Assembly: GCF_002338065.1 (NCBI RefSeq)
Contig: NZ_DDHJ01000004.1
Coordinates: 764,059-828,058 of the forward strand
Length of the DNA stretch: 64,000 nt
Source of the DNA: Pseudomonas sp. UBA1879
GTDB taxonomy: Bacteria; Pseudomonadota; Gammaproteobacteria; Pseudomonadales; Pseudomonadaceae
Direction of reading: 5' to 3'
Part shown: one piece after another, positions 24,832 through 33,237 of the stretch
Numbering within the stretch: the first letter of the stretch is position 1
Layout of the letters: the number at the start of each line of letters is the position of its first letter
Made by a program: the position numbers and the translations under genes
The notes under the pieces: generated by a model
What the model was told of the DNA's origin: nothing
The model's input: only the letters and a program-made list of their open reading frames with translations
Databases searched by the model: none

Positions 24832-24856
24832 GCGCCGTCTCGAACGGTGCGTTTTG
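24832..24856 (+). terminator. Weak terminator after aotP
   Basis: GCGCCGT pairs with ACGGTGC (one G-U pair) and is followed by GTTTTG. It would partly separate aotJQMOP from argR. Confidence 0.5.
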
Positions 24857-24922
24857 TCTCAGAACAGTTCATGCTGCGCGTCACCTTGACCGCTGCCATG
24901 AACTGAACGCAACAGATTGACC

Positions 24923-24941
24923 TCACACGCCTGGCGTGTGA
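24923..24941. promoter_or_regulatory. Perfect inverted repeat upstream of argR
   Basis: TCACACGCC-T-GGCGTGTGA is a 9-bp palindrome ending 33 bp before the argR ATG. GCGACA (reverse of the ArgR TGTCGC core) lies at 24951-24956. It could be an operator or a leader hairpin. Confidence 0.4.
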
Positions 24942-24974
24942 CCCCTAACAGCGACACGTTCCGGATTGCACGCT

Positions 24975-25958
24975 ATGACTGCCCATCGAATCGGATTTCT
25001 TATCTGGCCCAGCACTAAAGCCTTGACGCTGGCGCTGGCGGAGGAAGCCCTGCGTGTCGCTCAGCGCGTTCATCCGGAGGTGGTGTATGAACTGACGTTC
25101 ATGCACGCCGAGCCTCTGGTGGAAGGCGACGGTTGGCAACTGCCGGGCGAGCCGTGGGGCGGTCGCCTCGAAGGCTGTCAAAAGGTGTTCCTCATCGCCG
25201 ATGAACCCCCCGCGCCCATGGCCTCGGCCCTGGCCGGCGCGCTGAAGCAACTGGTGCGGGCAGGCTGTGTGATCGGCGGGCTGTCAGCGGGTGTCTACCC
25301 CTTGGCGCAGCTGGGCTTGCTCGATGGTTATCGGGCCGCTGTGCACTGGCGCTGGCAGGATGATTTCGCTGAACGGTTCCCGAAGGTCATCGCCACCAGC
25401 CACCTGTTCGACTGGGACCGCGATCGCCTGACCGCCTGCGGCGGAATGTCGGTGCTTGACCTGCTATTGGCCGTGCTGGCCCGCGACCATGGCGCCGAGC
25501 TGGCGGGCGCGGTGTCGGAGGAGCTGGTGGTGGAGCGCATTCGCGAAGGCGGCGAGCGTCAACGGATTCCGTTGCAGAACCGCCTCGGTTCCAGCCATCC
25601 GAAGTTGACCCAGGCGGTGCTGTTGATGGAAGCCAACATCGAAGAGCCGCTGACCACCGACGAAATCGCCCAACACGTCTGTGTGTCCCGACGCCAGTTG
25701 GAGCGCATCTTCAAGCAATACCTCAATCGCGTACCGAGCCAGTATTACCTCGAGTTGCGCCTGAACAAGGCCCGGCAAATGCTGATGCAGACCAGCAAAT
25801 CGATCATCCAGATCGGCCTGTCTTGCGGCTTCTCCTCAGGCCCGCATTTCTCCAGCGCCTACCGCAACTTCTTCGGCGCCACCCCCCGCGAAGACCGCAA
25901 TCAGCGACGCAGCAGCAGCCCGTTCGAATTGTCGTCGGTGCCTGCCGAGCGCGGTTGA
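24975..25958 (+). CDS. argR: AraC-family arginine regulator ArgR
   Basis: A 327-aa regulator with an N-terminal class I glutamine amidotransferase-like sensing domain (RIGFLIWPSTKALTLALAEE, AGCVIGGLSAGVYPLAQLGL) and a C-terminal AraC helix-turn-helix pair (TTDEIAQHVCVSRRQLERIF and SKSIIQIGLSCGFSSGPHFS). Pseudomonas ArgR activates aot and aru and controls other arginine genes when bound to arginine. It follows the aot genes as in P. aeruginosa. ATG 24975 is chosen; a TTG nine bases upstream is unlikely. Confidence 0.93.
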   Translation: MTAHRIGFLIWPSTKALTLALAEEALRVAQRVHPEVVYELTFMHAEPLVEGDGWQLPGEPWGGRLEGCQKVFLIADEPPAPMASALAGALKQLVRAGCVIGGLSAGVYPLAQLGLLDGYRAAVHWRWQDDFAERFPKVIATSHLFDWDRDRLTACGGMSVLDLLLAVLARDHGAELAGAVSEELVVERIREGGERQRIPLQNRLGSSHPKLTQAVLLMEANIEEPLTTDEIAQHVCVSRRQLERIFKQYLNRVPSQYYLELRLNKARQMLMQTSKSIIQIGLSCGFSSGPHFSSAYRNFFGATPREDRNQRRSSSPFELSSVPAERG

Positions 25959-26015
25959 TCGTCGAGAGAACCGGGTGGCAATGGCTGCACTGGTCGCGGT
26001 TTCTGGCCGAAGGCC

Positions 26016-26103
26016 GTGGGAGCCGGCTTGCTGGCGAATGCGCCGGGTCAGTCAATCAAGATGTGTCGGATCCACCGCTGTTCGCCAGCAAGCCGGCTCC
26101 CAC
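26016..26103. repeat. REP pair, family A
   Basis: GTGGGAGCCGGCTTGCTGGC with GAATGCG, and its inverted copy ending GCCGGCTCCCAC, separated by about 40 bp. Other copies are at 34275, 54247 and 58866. It lies between argR and aruC. Confidence 0.85.
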
Positions 26104-26195
26104 AGAGGTTGTGCGTACGTTGAGATCAATTCAAATCCACACGACCCTGCTACAACCGCTCATCAACGTTTAAACTGCGCCATTCCGACGCAATT

Positions 26196-26289
26196 TGTCG
26201 CATTGCCGAAAGCCTCGGAAAAAGCCGGTGTTGCGCTATAAGAAGTTGTCGCTTGGCGGCAAGGCCGGACCGAAATCAGTCCTTACAAT
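26196..26289 (+). promoter_or_regulatory. aruC promoter with ArgR half-sites
   Basis: TGTCGC-N8-AA occurs at 26196-26211 and again at 26247-26262; TGTTGC-N8-AA at 26229-26244 is a one-mismatch copy. TACAAT at 26284-26289 is a -10 candidate starting 37 bp from the start of the 26247 site, the same distance as at aotJ. ArgR is known to activate the aru operon in P. aeruginosa. Confidence 0.65.
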
Positions 26290-26339
26290 CCTCCCATCGC
26301 TCGCCAGCCCAGGCAGGCGTTCCTCTTCAGGAGACTCCG

Positions 26340-27560
26340 ATGTCCGTTGAGCAAGTTCCGGTGCAACGTGCCGATTTTGACCAGGTGATGGTCCCCAACT
26401 ACGCCCCTGCGGCGTTCATCCCTGTGCGCGGTCAGGGTTCCCGCGTTTGGGATCAGGCGGGCCGTGAATTGGTCGATTTCTCCGGTGGCATCGCGGTCAA
26501 CGTGCTGGGTCACGCCCATCCTGCGCTGGTCGGCGCGCTCACCGAACAAGCCAACAAGCTGTGGCATGTCTCCAACGTATTCACCAACGAACCGGCACTG
26601 CGTCTGGCCAAGAAGCTGGTCGACGCCACGTTTGCCGATCGCGTGTTTTTCTGTAACTCGGGCGCCGAAGCCAATGAAGCGGCCTTCAAGCTGGCCCGCC
26701 GCGTGGCCCACGACCTCTACGGCACCGAGAAGTACGAAATCATCGCCGCCCTCAACAGCTTCCACGGCCGCACGCTGTTCACGGTGAGCGTCGGCGGTCA
26801 GCCGAAATACTCCGACGGTTTCGGCCCGAAAATCACCGGCATCACCCACGTCCCGTTCAACGACCTCGACGCGTTGAAAGCGGCGGTCAGCGACAAGACC
26901 TGTGCGGTCGTGCTGGAGCCTATCCAAGGCGAAGGCGGTGTCCTGCCTGCCGAACTCGACTATCTGCAAGGTGCACGCACGCTGTGTGACGAGCACAACG
27001 CGCTGCTGATCTTCGATGAAGTGCAGAGCGGCATGGGCCGCAGCGGTCATTTGTTCGCCTATCAGCATTACGGCGTGACCCCGGACATCCTCTCCAGCGC
27101 CAAAAGCATCGGCGGTGGTTTTCCGATGGCGGCGATGCTGACCACCGAGAAACTCGCCAAACACCTGGCGGTGGGCGTACATGGCACCACCTACGGCGGC
27201 AATCCGCTGGCCTGCGCCGTGGGCGAAGCCGTTATTGATGTGGTCAACACCCCGCAAGTGCTGAACGGTGTCACGGCCAAGCACGCGCTGTTCAAGGCGC
27301 GTCTGGAAAAAATCGGCCAGCAATACGGCGTGTTCAGCAAGGTTCGGGGCATGGGCCTGTTGATCGGCTGCGTGCTGACCGACCCGTGGAAAGGCAAAGC
27401 CAAGGACTTTTTCAACGCCGCCGAGCAAGAGGGCGTGATGATCCTGCAAGCCGGTCCCGACGTCGTGCGCTTCGCGCCGAGCCTGGTGATCGAAGAGGCC
27501 GACATCAACGAAGGCCTGGACCGTTTTGAACGCGCTGTGGCCAGGTTGACCCAGGCCTAA
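26340..27560 (+). CDS. aruC: Succinylornithine transaminase / acetylornithine aminotransferase
   Basis: The 406-aa class III PLP aminotransferase contains FCNSGAEANEAAFKLARR (about 107), IFDEVQSGMGRSGHLFAY (about 222) and the PLP lysine in SSAKSIGGGFPMAA (about 252). In Pseudomonas one enzyme serves both arginine synthesis (ArgD) and step three of the arginine succinyltransferase pathway (AruC). Location directly before aruFGDB and ArgR sites upstream favour the catabolic name. ATG 26340 follows CAGGAG. Confidence 0.92.
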   Translation: MSVEQVPVQRADFDQVMVPNYAPAAFIPVRGQGSRVWDQAGRELVDFSGGIAVNVLGHAHPALVGALTEQANKLWHVSNVFTNEPALRLAKKLVDATFADRVFFCNSGAEANEAAFKLARRVAHDLYGTEKYEIIAALNSFHGRTLFTVSVGGQPKYSDGFGPKITGITHVPFNDLDALKAAVSDKTCAVVLEPIQGEGGVLPAELDYLQGARTLCDEHNALLIFDEVQSGMGRSGHLFAYQHYGVTPDILSSAKSIGGGFPMAAMLTTEKLAKHLAVGVHGTTYGGNPLACAVGEAVIDVVNTPQVLNGVTAKHALFKARLEKIGQQYGVFSKVRGMGLLIGCVLTDPWKGKAKDFFNAAEQEGVMILQAGPDVVRFAPSLVIEEADINEGLDRFERAVARLTQA

Positions 27561-27576
27561 GCAACGCATAGATCTC

Positions 27577-27667
27577 CTGTAGGAGTGAGCTTGCTCGCGA
27601 TAGCGGTTCGTCAGATACATCAATGTTGTCTGATACAGAGTCATCGCGAGCAAGCTCACTCCTACAA
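27577..27667. repeat. REP pair, family B
   Basis: CTGTAGGAGTGAGCTTGCTC with GCGAT and the inverse ATCGCGAGCAAGCTCACTCC with TACA are almost perfect inverted arms. It sits between aruC and aruF inside the presumed operon. A second copy is at 31363-31452. Confidence 0.85.
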
Positions 27668-27744
27668 GGGCGAGCCATCTCGGGATTTGTTTTTTCTTTC
27701 CCATGCCGGATTTCCCCGGCCTGTTTTTCTCAAGGAGTGACACC

Positions 27745-28776
27745 ATGTTGGTAATGCGCCCTGCGCAAATGGCTGACTTGAGCGAGGTCCAACGACTCGC
27801 CGCGGACAGCCCGATTGGTGTCACGTCCCTGCCGGATGACGCTGGCCGTCTCAGCGACAAGATCGCGGCGTCCGAAGCGTCGTTCGCCGCGGAGGTCAGT
27901 TTCAATGGCGAGGAGACCTATTTCTTCGTGTTGGAAGACACCGATTCCGGGCGCCTGGTGGGGTGTTCCGGGATCGTGGCTTCGGCCGGTTATTCCGAAC
28001 CCTTCTACAGCTTTCGCAACGAAACCTTCGTTCACGCCTCCCGCGAACTGAAGATCCACAACAAGATCCATGTGCTTTCCCAATGTCATGACCTGACGGG
28101 TAACAGCCTGCTGACCAGCTTCTACGTGCTGCCGGAACTGGTTGGCACCCTGTGGTCGGAACTCAACTCCCGGGCTCGCCTGCTGTTCGTTGCCGCGCAC
28201 CCGGAGCGTTTCGCGGACTCCGTGGTAACCGAGATCGTCGGCTACAGCGACGAATACGGTGACTCGCCGTTCTGGGACGCCATCGGCCGCAACTTCTTCG
28301 ACCTCAACTACGCCGAGGCCGAGCGCATCTGTGGGCTGAAAAGCCGGACATTCCTCGCCGAGCTGATGCCGCATTACCCGATCTATGTGCCGCTGCTGCC
28401 CGATGAGGCCCAAGAGGCCATGGGCCAGGTGCATCCGCGAGCGCAAATCACCTTCGACATTCTGATGCGCGAAGGCTTCGAAACCGATCACTACATCGAC
28501 ATTTTCGATGGCGGCCCAACGCTTCACGCTCGGGTATCCGGCATTCGCTCCATCGCGCAAAGCCGCGTCGTGCCTGTGAGGGTCGACACCGTCGACAGTG
28601 GCGACGCGGTGAAAGGCGGTCGTCCGTATCTGGTGGCCAACAACCAGTTGCAGGACTACCGCGCGGTGATGCTGGAGCTGGACTGGGTGCCCGGCAAACC
28701 CGTGACTTTGAGCCTTGCAGCGGCCGAGGCACTGGGTGTGGGTGAAGGGGCCAGCGTGCGCATCGTTCCGGTTTGA
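27745..28776 (+). CDS. aruF: Arginine/ornithine N-succinyltransferase, alpha subunit
   Basis: The 343-aa AstA-family protein has a GNAT-like core; MLVMRPAQMADLSEVQRLAA opens it, and GNSLLTSFYVLP, EIVGYSDEYGDSPFWDAIGR and YIDIFDGGPTLHA are family blocks. It transfers succinyl from succinyl-CoA to arginine, the first AST step, as a heteromer with AruG. AAGGAG precedes ATG 27745. Confidence 0.93.
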   Translation: MLVMRPAQMADLSEVQRLAADSPIGVTSLPDDAGRLSDKIAASEASFAAEVSFNGEETYFFVLEDTDSGRLVGCSGIVASAGYSEPFYSFRNETFVHASRELKIHNKIHVLSQCHDLTGNSLLTSFYVLPELVGTLWSELNSRARLLFVAAHPERFADSVVTEIVGYSDEYGDSPFWDAIGRNFFDLNYAEAERICGLKSRTFLAELMPHYPIYVPLLPDEAQEAMGQVHPRAQITFDILMREGFETDHYIDIFDGGPTLHARVSGIRSIAQSRVVPVRVDTVDSGDAVKGGRPYLVANNQLQDYRAVMLELDWVPGKPVTLSLAAAEALGVGEGASVRIVPV

Positions 28777-28830
28777 AGGTTGAGTCGGCGGCAACCGCCC
28801 TCGGTTGTCGTGTCGCAGGTTAGCGAGTTC

Positions 28831-28853
28831 GCCAGTGTCTGACCGACACTGGC
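28831..28853. repeat. Palindrome just upstream of aruG
   Basis: GCCAGTGTC and GACACTGGC form a perfect 9-bp stem with a TGACC loop, ending about 5 bp before the aruG Shine-Dalgarno site. It may stabilise or set translation of the aruG message. Confidence 0.6.
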
Positions 28854-28866
28854 TTGAGGAGAAAGC

Positions 28867-29892
28867 ATGATCGTTCGTCCCGTACGCAGCAGTGACCTCT
28901 CGGCACTGATCGATTTGGCGCGTAGCACCGGCGCAGGCCTGACCACGCTGCCGGCCAACGAAGAGCGCCTGACGCACCGGGTCGGCTGGGCGGAAAAAAC
29001 TTTCCGTGGCGAAGCCGAGCGAGGCGACACCGATTACCTGTTCGTACTCGAAGACGATGATGGCCGCGTGGTAGGCATCTCGGCCATCGCTGGCGCCGTC
29101 GGCCTGCGCGAGCCCTGGTACAACTACCGGGTGGGGCTGACAGTCAGCGCCTCCCAGGAACTGAACATTTATCGCGAAATTCCTACGCTGTTTCTGGCCA
29201 ATGACCTGACCGGCAACTCGGAGTTGTGCTCGCTGTTCCTGCACGCCGATTTCCGCAATGGCCTTAACGGGCGTTTGCTCTCCAAGGCGCGGATGTTGTT
29301 CATCGCCGAGTTTCCGGAGCTGTTCGGCAACAAGATCATCGCCGAGATGCGCGGCATGTCCGACGAGCAGGGGCATTCGCCGTTCTGGGAAAGTTTGGGC
29401 CGGCACTTTTTCAAGATGGAATTCAGCCAGGCCGATTACCTGACCGGGGTCGGCAACCGGGCCTTCATCGCCGAGCTGATGCCGAAATTCCCGCTGTACA
29501 GCTGCTTCCTGTCGGAAGCGGCGCGCAACGTCATCGGTCGCGTGCACACCAGCACCGAACCCGCGTTGACCATGCTCAAGGCCGAAGGCTTCAGCTACCA
29601 GGGCTACGTCGATATCTTCGACGCAGGGCCTGCGATCGAATGCGAAACCGGCAAAATCCGAGCGGTGCGTGACAGTCAGGCGCTGGTGCTGGCCGTCGGG
29701 ACGCCAGGCGATGACGCAACGCCGTTCATCATTCACAACCGTAAGCGTGAAGACTGCCGAATCACCGCGGCCCCTGCACGTTTGGCGGCAGGCACGCTGG
29801 TGGTCGACCCGATGACGGCCAAGCGTCTGCGCTTGACGGCGGGCGATCAGGTGCGCGCGGTGCCGTTGTCTCCAGCGCGGGAGGGGGTGTGA
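28867..29892 (+). CDS. aruG: Arginine N-succinyltransferase, beta subunit
   Basis: A 341-aa paralogue of AruF in the AstA family: MIVRPVRSSDLSALIDLARS, SAIAGAVGLREPWYNYRVGL, IIAEMRGMSDEQGHSPFWES and DIFDAGPAIECETGKIRAVR. The pair forms the arginine/ornithine succinyltransferase. GAGGAG precedes the ATG. Its stop overlaps the aruD start by one base (TGATG). Confidence 0.93.
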   Translation: MIVRPVRSSDLSALIDLARSTGAGLTTLPANEERLTHRVGWAEKTFRGEAERGDTDYLFVLEDDDGRVVGISAIAGAVGLREPWYNYRVGLTVSASQELNIYREIPTLFLANDLTGNSELCSLFLHADFRNGLNGRLLSKARMLFIAEFPELFGNKIIAEMRGMSDEQGHSPFWESLGRHFFKMEFSQADYLTGVGNRAFIAELMPKFPLYSCFLSEAARNVIGRVHTSTEPALTMLKAEGFSYQGYVDIFDAGPAIECETGKIRAVRDSQALVLAVGTPGDDATPFIIHNRKREDCRITAAPARLAAGTLVVDPMTAKRLRLTAGDQVRAVPLSPAREGV

Positions 29893-31358
29893 TGAGTACG
29901 TTGTATATCGCAGGGGCCTGGCAGGCGGGGCAGGGTGAGGCGATTGAATCGTTGAACCCGGTGACGCAGCAGGTCGTCTGGTCAGGGCAGGGCGCGACCG
30001 CCGACCAGGTCGGTGCCGCCGTGAAGACTGCGCGTCAGGCATTTCCGGCATGGGCGACCCGCACGCTTGAAGAGCGCATTGTTGTTCTGGAGGCTTTTGC
30101 CGCCACGCTGAAAAGCCGTGCCGACGAGATCGCTCGGTGCATCGGCGAGGAAACCGGCAAACCCTTGTGGGAATCGGCGACTGAAGTGACCAGCATGGTC
30201 AACAAAGTCGCGATTTCGATTCAGAGCTACCGCGAGCGCACGGGCGAAAAGAACGGACCCTTGGGCGACGCCACTGCCGTGCTGCGCCACAAGCCCCATG
30301 GCGTGGTGGCGGTGTTCGGGCCTTACAACTTCCCGGGGCATCTGCCGAACGGGCATATCGTTCCGGCACTGCTGGCGGGCAATGCGGTGGTGTTCAAGCC
30401 CAGCGAGTTGACGCCCAAAGTCGCCGAACTGACGGTGCAGTGCTGGATCGACGCCGGTTTGCCGGCTGGGGTGTTGAATTTGGTACAGGGCGCGCGGAAA
30501 ACCGGTATTGCGCTGGCCGCCAACAGCGGCATCGACGGTCTGTTCTTTACGGGTTCCAGCCGCACCGGTAACTCGCTGCATCAGCAGTTCGCCGGGCGTC
30601 CGGACAAGATTCTTGCGCTGGAAATGGGCGGCAACAATCCGCTCGTGGTGGATCAGGTCGCCGACGTCGATGCAGCGGTGTACACCGTGATTCAGTCAGC
30701 CTTCATTTCGGCAGGTCAACGTTGCACCTGTGCCCGGCGTCTGCTGGTGCCGCAGGGCACGTGGGGCGATGCCTTCCTGAAGCGTCTGGTTGAGGTCAGC
30801 CAGACCCTTCAAGTGGGTGCCTTCGATCAGCAGCCGGCGCCGTTCATGGGCTCGGTGATTTCCCTTCACGCCGCTCAAGCCCTGTTAGACGCCCAGGCCC
30901 ACCTGCTGGCCAATGGCGCCGTGGCCCTGCTGGAAATGACTCAGCCTGACGCGCGTTCGGCGCTGTTAACGCCTGGCCTTCTTGATGTCAGCAATGTCCG
31001 CAATCGTCCGGATGAAGAACTGTTCGGGCCGTTGTTGCAGGTGATTCGCTATGAAGACTTCGCGGCGGCCATCGAAGAGGCCAACGCCACGCAATACGGG
31101 CTAGCTGCCGGGTTGCTGTCGGATTCGCAGGAACGCTACCAGCAGTTCTGGCTGCAAAGCCGGGCGGGCATCGTCAACTGGAACAAACAGCTGACCGGCG
31201 CAGCGAGTACGGCGCCGTTCGGCGGGGTAGGTGCCTCGGGCAACCATCGCGCCAGCGCTTACTACGCGGCGGATTATTGCGCGTATCCCGTGGCGTCGTT
31301 GGAGAGCGGGACGCTGGCGTTGCCGACGAGCCTGACACCTGGCATTACCTTGAGTTAG
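29892..31358 (+). CDS. aruD: N-succinylglutamate 5-semialdehyde dehydrogenase
   Basis: A 488-aa aldehyde dehydrogenase. FGPYNFPGHLPNGHIVPALL around residue 141 is the AstD-type NAD-binding region, LEMGGNNPLVV (about 243) holds the general-base Glu and SAGQRCTCARRL (about 275) the catalytic Cys. It oxidises succinylglutamate semialdehyde in AST step four. ATG 29892 overlaps the aruG stop, suggesting coupled translation. Confidence 0.94.
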   Translation: MSTLYIAGAWQAGQGEAIESLNPVTQQVVWSGQGATADQVGAAVKTARQAFPAWATRTLEERIVVLEAFAATLKSRADEIARCIGEETGKPLWESATEVTSMVNKVAISIQSYRERTGEKNGPLGDATAVLRHKPHGVVAVFGPYNFPGHLPNGHIVPALLAGNAVVFKPSELTPKVAELTVQCWIDAGLPAGVLNLVQGARKTGIALAANSGIDGLFFTGSSRTGNSLHQQFAGRPDKILALEMGGNNPLVVDQVADVDAAVYTVIQSAFISAGQRCTCARRLLVPQGTWGDAFLKRLVEVSQTLQVGAFDQQPAPFMGSVISLHAAQALLDAQAHLLANGAVALLEMTQPDARSALLTPGLLDVSNVRNRPDEELFGPLLQVIRYEDFAAAIEEANATQYGLAAGLLSDSQERYQQFWLQSRAGIVNWNKQLTGAASTAPFGGVGASGNHRASAYYAADYCAYPVASLESGTLALPTSLTPGITLS

Positions 31359-31362
31359 TCCT

Positions 31363-31452
31363 TGTAGGAGTGAGCTTGCTCGCGATTGCGCTGTGTCTGT
31401 GACGCATTGAGCGCCTGACAAGCCGCCATCGCGAGCAAGCTCACTCCTACAG
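31363..31452. repeat. REP pair, family B
   Basis: TTGTAGGAGTGAGCTTGCTC with GCGAT, and ATCGCGAGCAAGCTCACTCC with TACAG, are inverted arms nearly identical to those at 27577. It lies between aruD and astB. Confidence 0.85.
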
Positions 31453-31507
31453 GTCGGGCAGCGCACGAAGAATGTGCCTATAAAAACAGATCCACGGAGC
31501 CTCACCG

Positions 31508-32854
31508 ATGAAATCCTGTGAAGTCAACTTTGACGGTCTAGTGGGGCCAACCCATAACTACGGCGGGCTGTCTTACGGCAACGTCGCGTCCCAAAGCAAC
31601 TGCCAGCAGTCGTCCAGTCCCCGAGAGGCGGCGCTGCAAGGGCTGGCAAAAATGAAAGCGCTGATGGACATGGGCTTCACCCAAGGTGTGCTGGCGCCCC
31701 AGGAGCGTCCGGACATCGCCGGACTGCGCAAACTGGGCTTCAGCGGCACCGACGCGCAGGTCATCGAACGGGCGGCCAAAGAGTCCATGCCTTTGCTGGT
31801 TGCCAGTTGCTCGGCGTCGAGCATGTGGGTCGCCAACGCCGCGACCGTCAGTCCGAGTGCCGATACCGCAGACGGGCGCGTGCATTTCACCGCCGCCAAC
31901 CTCAACTGCAAATACCACCGCAGCATCGAACACCCGACCACCAGTCGCGTGCTCGGCGCGATGTTCGCCGATCAGCAGCATTTCGCCCATCACGCGGCCC
32001 TGCCTGCCGTCGCCCAGTTCGGCGATGAGGGTGCGGCCAACCACACCCGTTTCTGCCGCAGCTACGGCGAGGCGGGCGTCGAGTTCTTCGTGTTTGGTCG
32101 CGCCGCGTTCGATACGCGTTTTCCGGCGCCGCAGAAATATCCGGCGCGCCAGACCCTCGAGGCCTCGCAAGCCGTCGCACGCCTGCATGGTCTGAGCGAT
32201 GACGGTGTGGTCTATGCGCAACAGAACCCTGCAGTGATTGATCAGGGTGTGTTCCACAACGACGTGATCGCGGTCGGTAACGGCGAGGTGCTGTTCTACC
32301 ACGAGGATGCTTTCCTCAATACCGAGCACATGCTCAGCGAACTGCACGACAAGCTCAGCCGTCGCGGCGGTCGCTTCCAGGCCATCTGCGTGCCGCGCAC
32401 CGAAGTGGGCGTGGACGACGCTGTCCGCTCCTACCTGTTCAACAGCCAGTTATTGTCGCGCCCGGATGGCTCGATGCTGCTGATCGTGCCCGAAGAGTGC
32501 CGCAGCAACGAACGTGTGTGGCACTACCTGCAGCACCTGATCGCCAATAATGGCCCGATCAGCGAGGTCAAGGTTTTCGATCTCAAGCAAAGCATGCAGA
32601 ACGGCGGCGGCCCGGCCTGCCTGCGTTTGCGCGTGGCGCTGAATGAAACGGAACTGGCGGCGGTCAATCCAGGGGTTATCATGACCGCGCCGTTGTACGA
32701 CACGCTGACGCAATGGGTGGACAAGCACTACCGCGATCGCCTGAGCGAAAGCGATCTGGCCGACCCGCACCTGCTGACCGAATGCCGTACGGCGCTGGAT
32801 GAACTGACGCAGCACCTGAAGCTGGGCGCGGTCTATCCTTTCCAACTCAATTGA
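31508..32854 (+). CDS. astB: N-succinylarginine dihydrolase
   Basis: This 448-aa amidinotransferase-superfamily enzyme (AstB, called AruB in P. aeruginosa) hydrolyses succinylarginine to succinylornithine, CO2 and ammonia. The start CEVNFDGLVGPTHNYGGLSY, TAANLNCKYHRSIEHPTT near 130 and MQNGGGPACLRLRV near 360 (catalytic Cys) match. It follows aruD with a REP pair between, so it may be expressed at a different level. Confidence 0.95.
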   Translation: MKSCEVNFDGLVGPTHNYGGLSYGNVASQSNCQQSSSPREAALQGLAKMKALMDMGFTQGVLAPQERPDIAGLRKLGFSGTDAQVIERAAKESMPLLVASCSASSMWVANAATVSPSADTADGRVHFTAANLNCKYHRSIEHPTTSRVLGAMFADQQHFAHHAALPAVAQFGDEGAANHTRFCRSYGEAGVEFFVFGRAAFDTRFPAPQKYPARQTLEASQAVARLHGLSDDGVVYAQQNPAVIDQGVFHNDVIAVGNGEVLFYHEDAFLNTEHMLSELHDKLSRRGGRFQAICVPRTEVGVDDAVRSYLFNSQLLSRPDGSMLLIVPEECRSNERVWHYLQHLIANNGPISEVKVFDLKQSMQNGGGPACLRLRVALNETELAAVNPGVIMTAPLYDTLTQWVDKHYRDRLSESDLADPHLLTECRTALDELTQHLKLGAVYPFQLN

Positions 32855-32931
32855 TGCATCCGCTCCATCACGCCTGATCCTTACCACGTCAGGCCGCGAT
32901 GCCGCAGCTTTATACAGAGAGAATGTTTGTT

Positions 32932-33222
32932 ATGACCGACGCCCTGCGTTTGATCCTTGAAGACACCGACGGCACTCAGCTGGAAACCTCCTGCACGCGT
33001 TTCGCCGTGATCTGGCAGGGCAAAGAAGTGTGGATTCAGCAAGACGGCCGGGGCCAACTGCTCATCGGCGTGGACGTTGAGGAAGGTGATGCCGAATACG
33101 CCAACCTGCTGCTGCGCCCGCTGGCGACCAACCTGGTCAGCCTTGAGCTGGAAATGGAACCGGCGGATGTCAGCGATGACGATGAAGCCGGCCACGTGCA
33201 TGGCCCGGATTGCAACCACTAA
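32932..33222 (+). CDS. Small acidic hypothetical protein between astB and astE
   Basis: The 96-aa product from ATG 32932 (MTDALRLILEDTDGTQLETS) contains FAVIWQGKEVWIQQDGRG and an acidic, His-containing tail ending DDDEAGHVHGPDCNH that might bind metal. In other pseudomonads a homologue keeps this place between astB and astE, sometimes mislabelled as a topoisomerase. An ATG nine bases upstream is equally close to the GAGAG site. astE follows after 15 bp, so it is part of the operon. Confidence 0.75.
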   Translation: MTDALRLILEDTDGTQLETSCTRFAVIWQGKEVWIQQDGRGQLLIGVDVEEGDAEYANLLLRPLATNLVSLELEMEPADVSDDDEAGHVHGPDCNH

Positions 33223-33237
33223 GCAGGAGCCCGTCCT

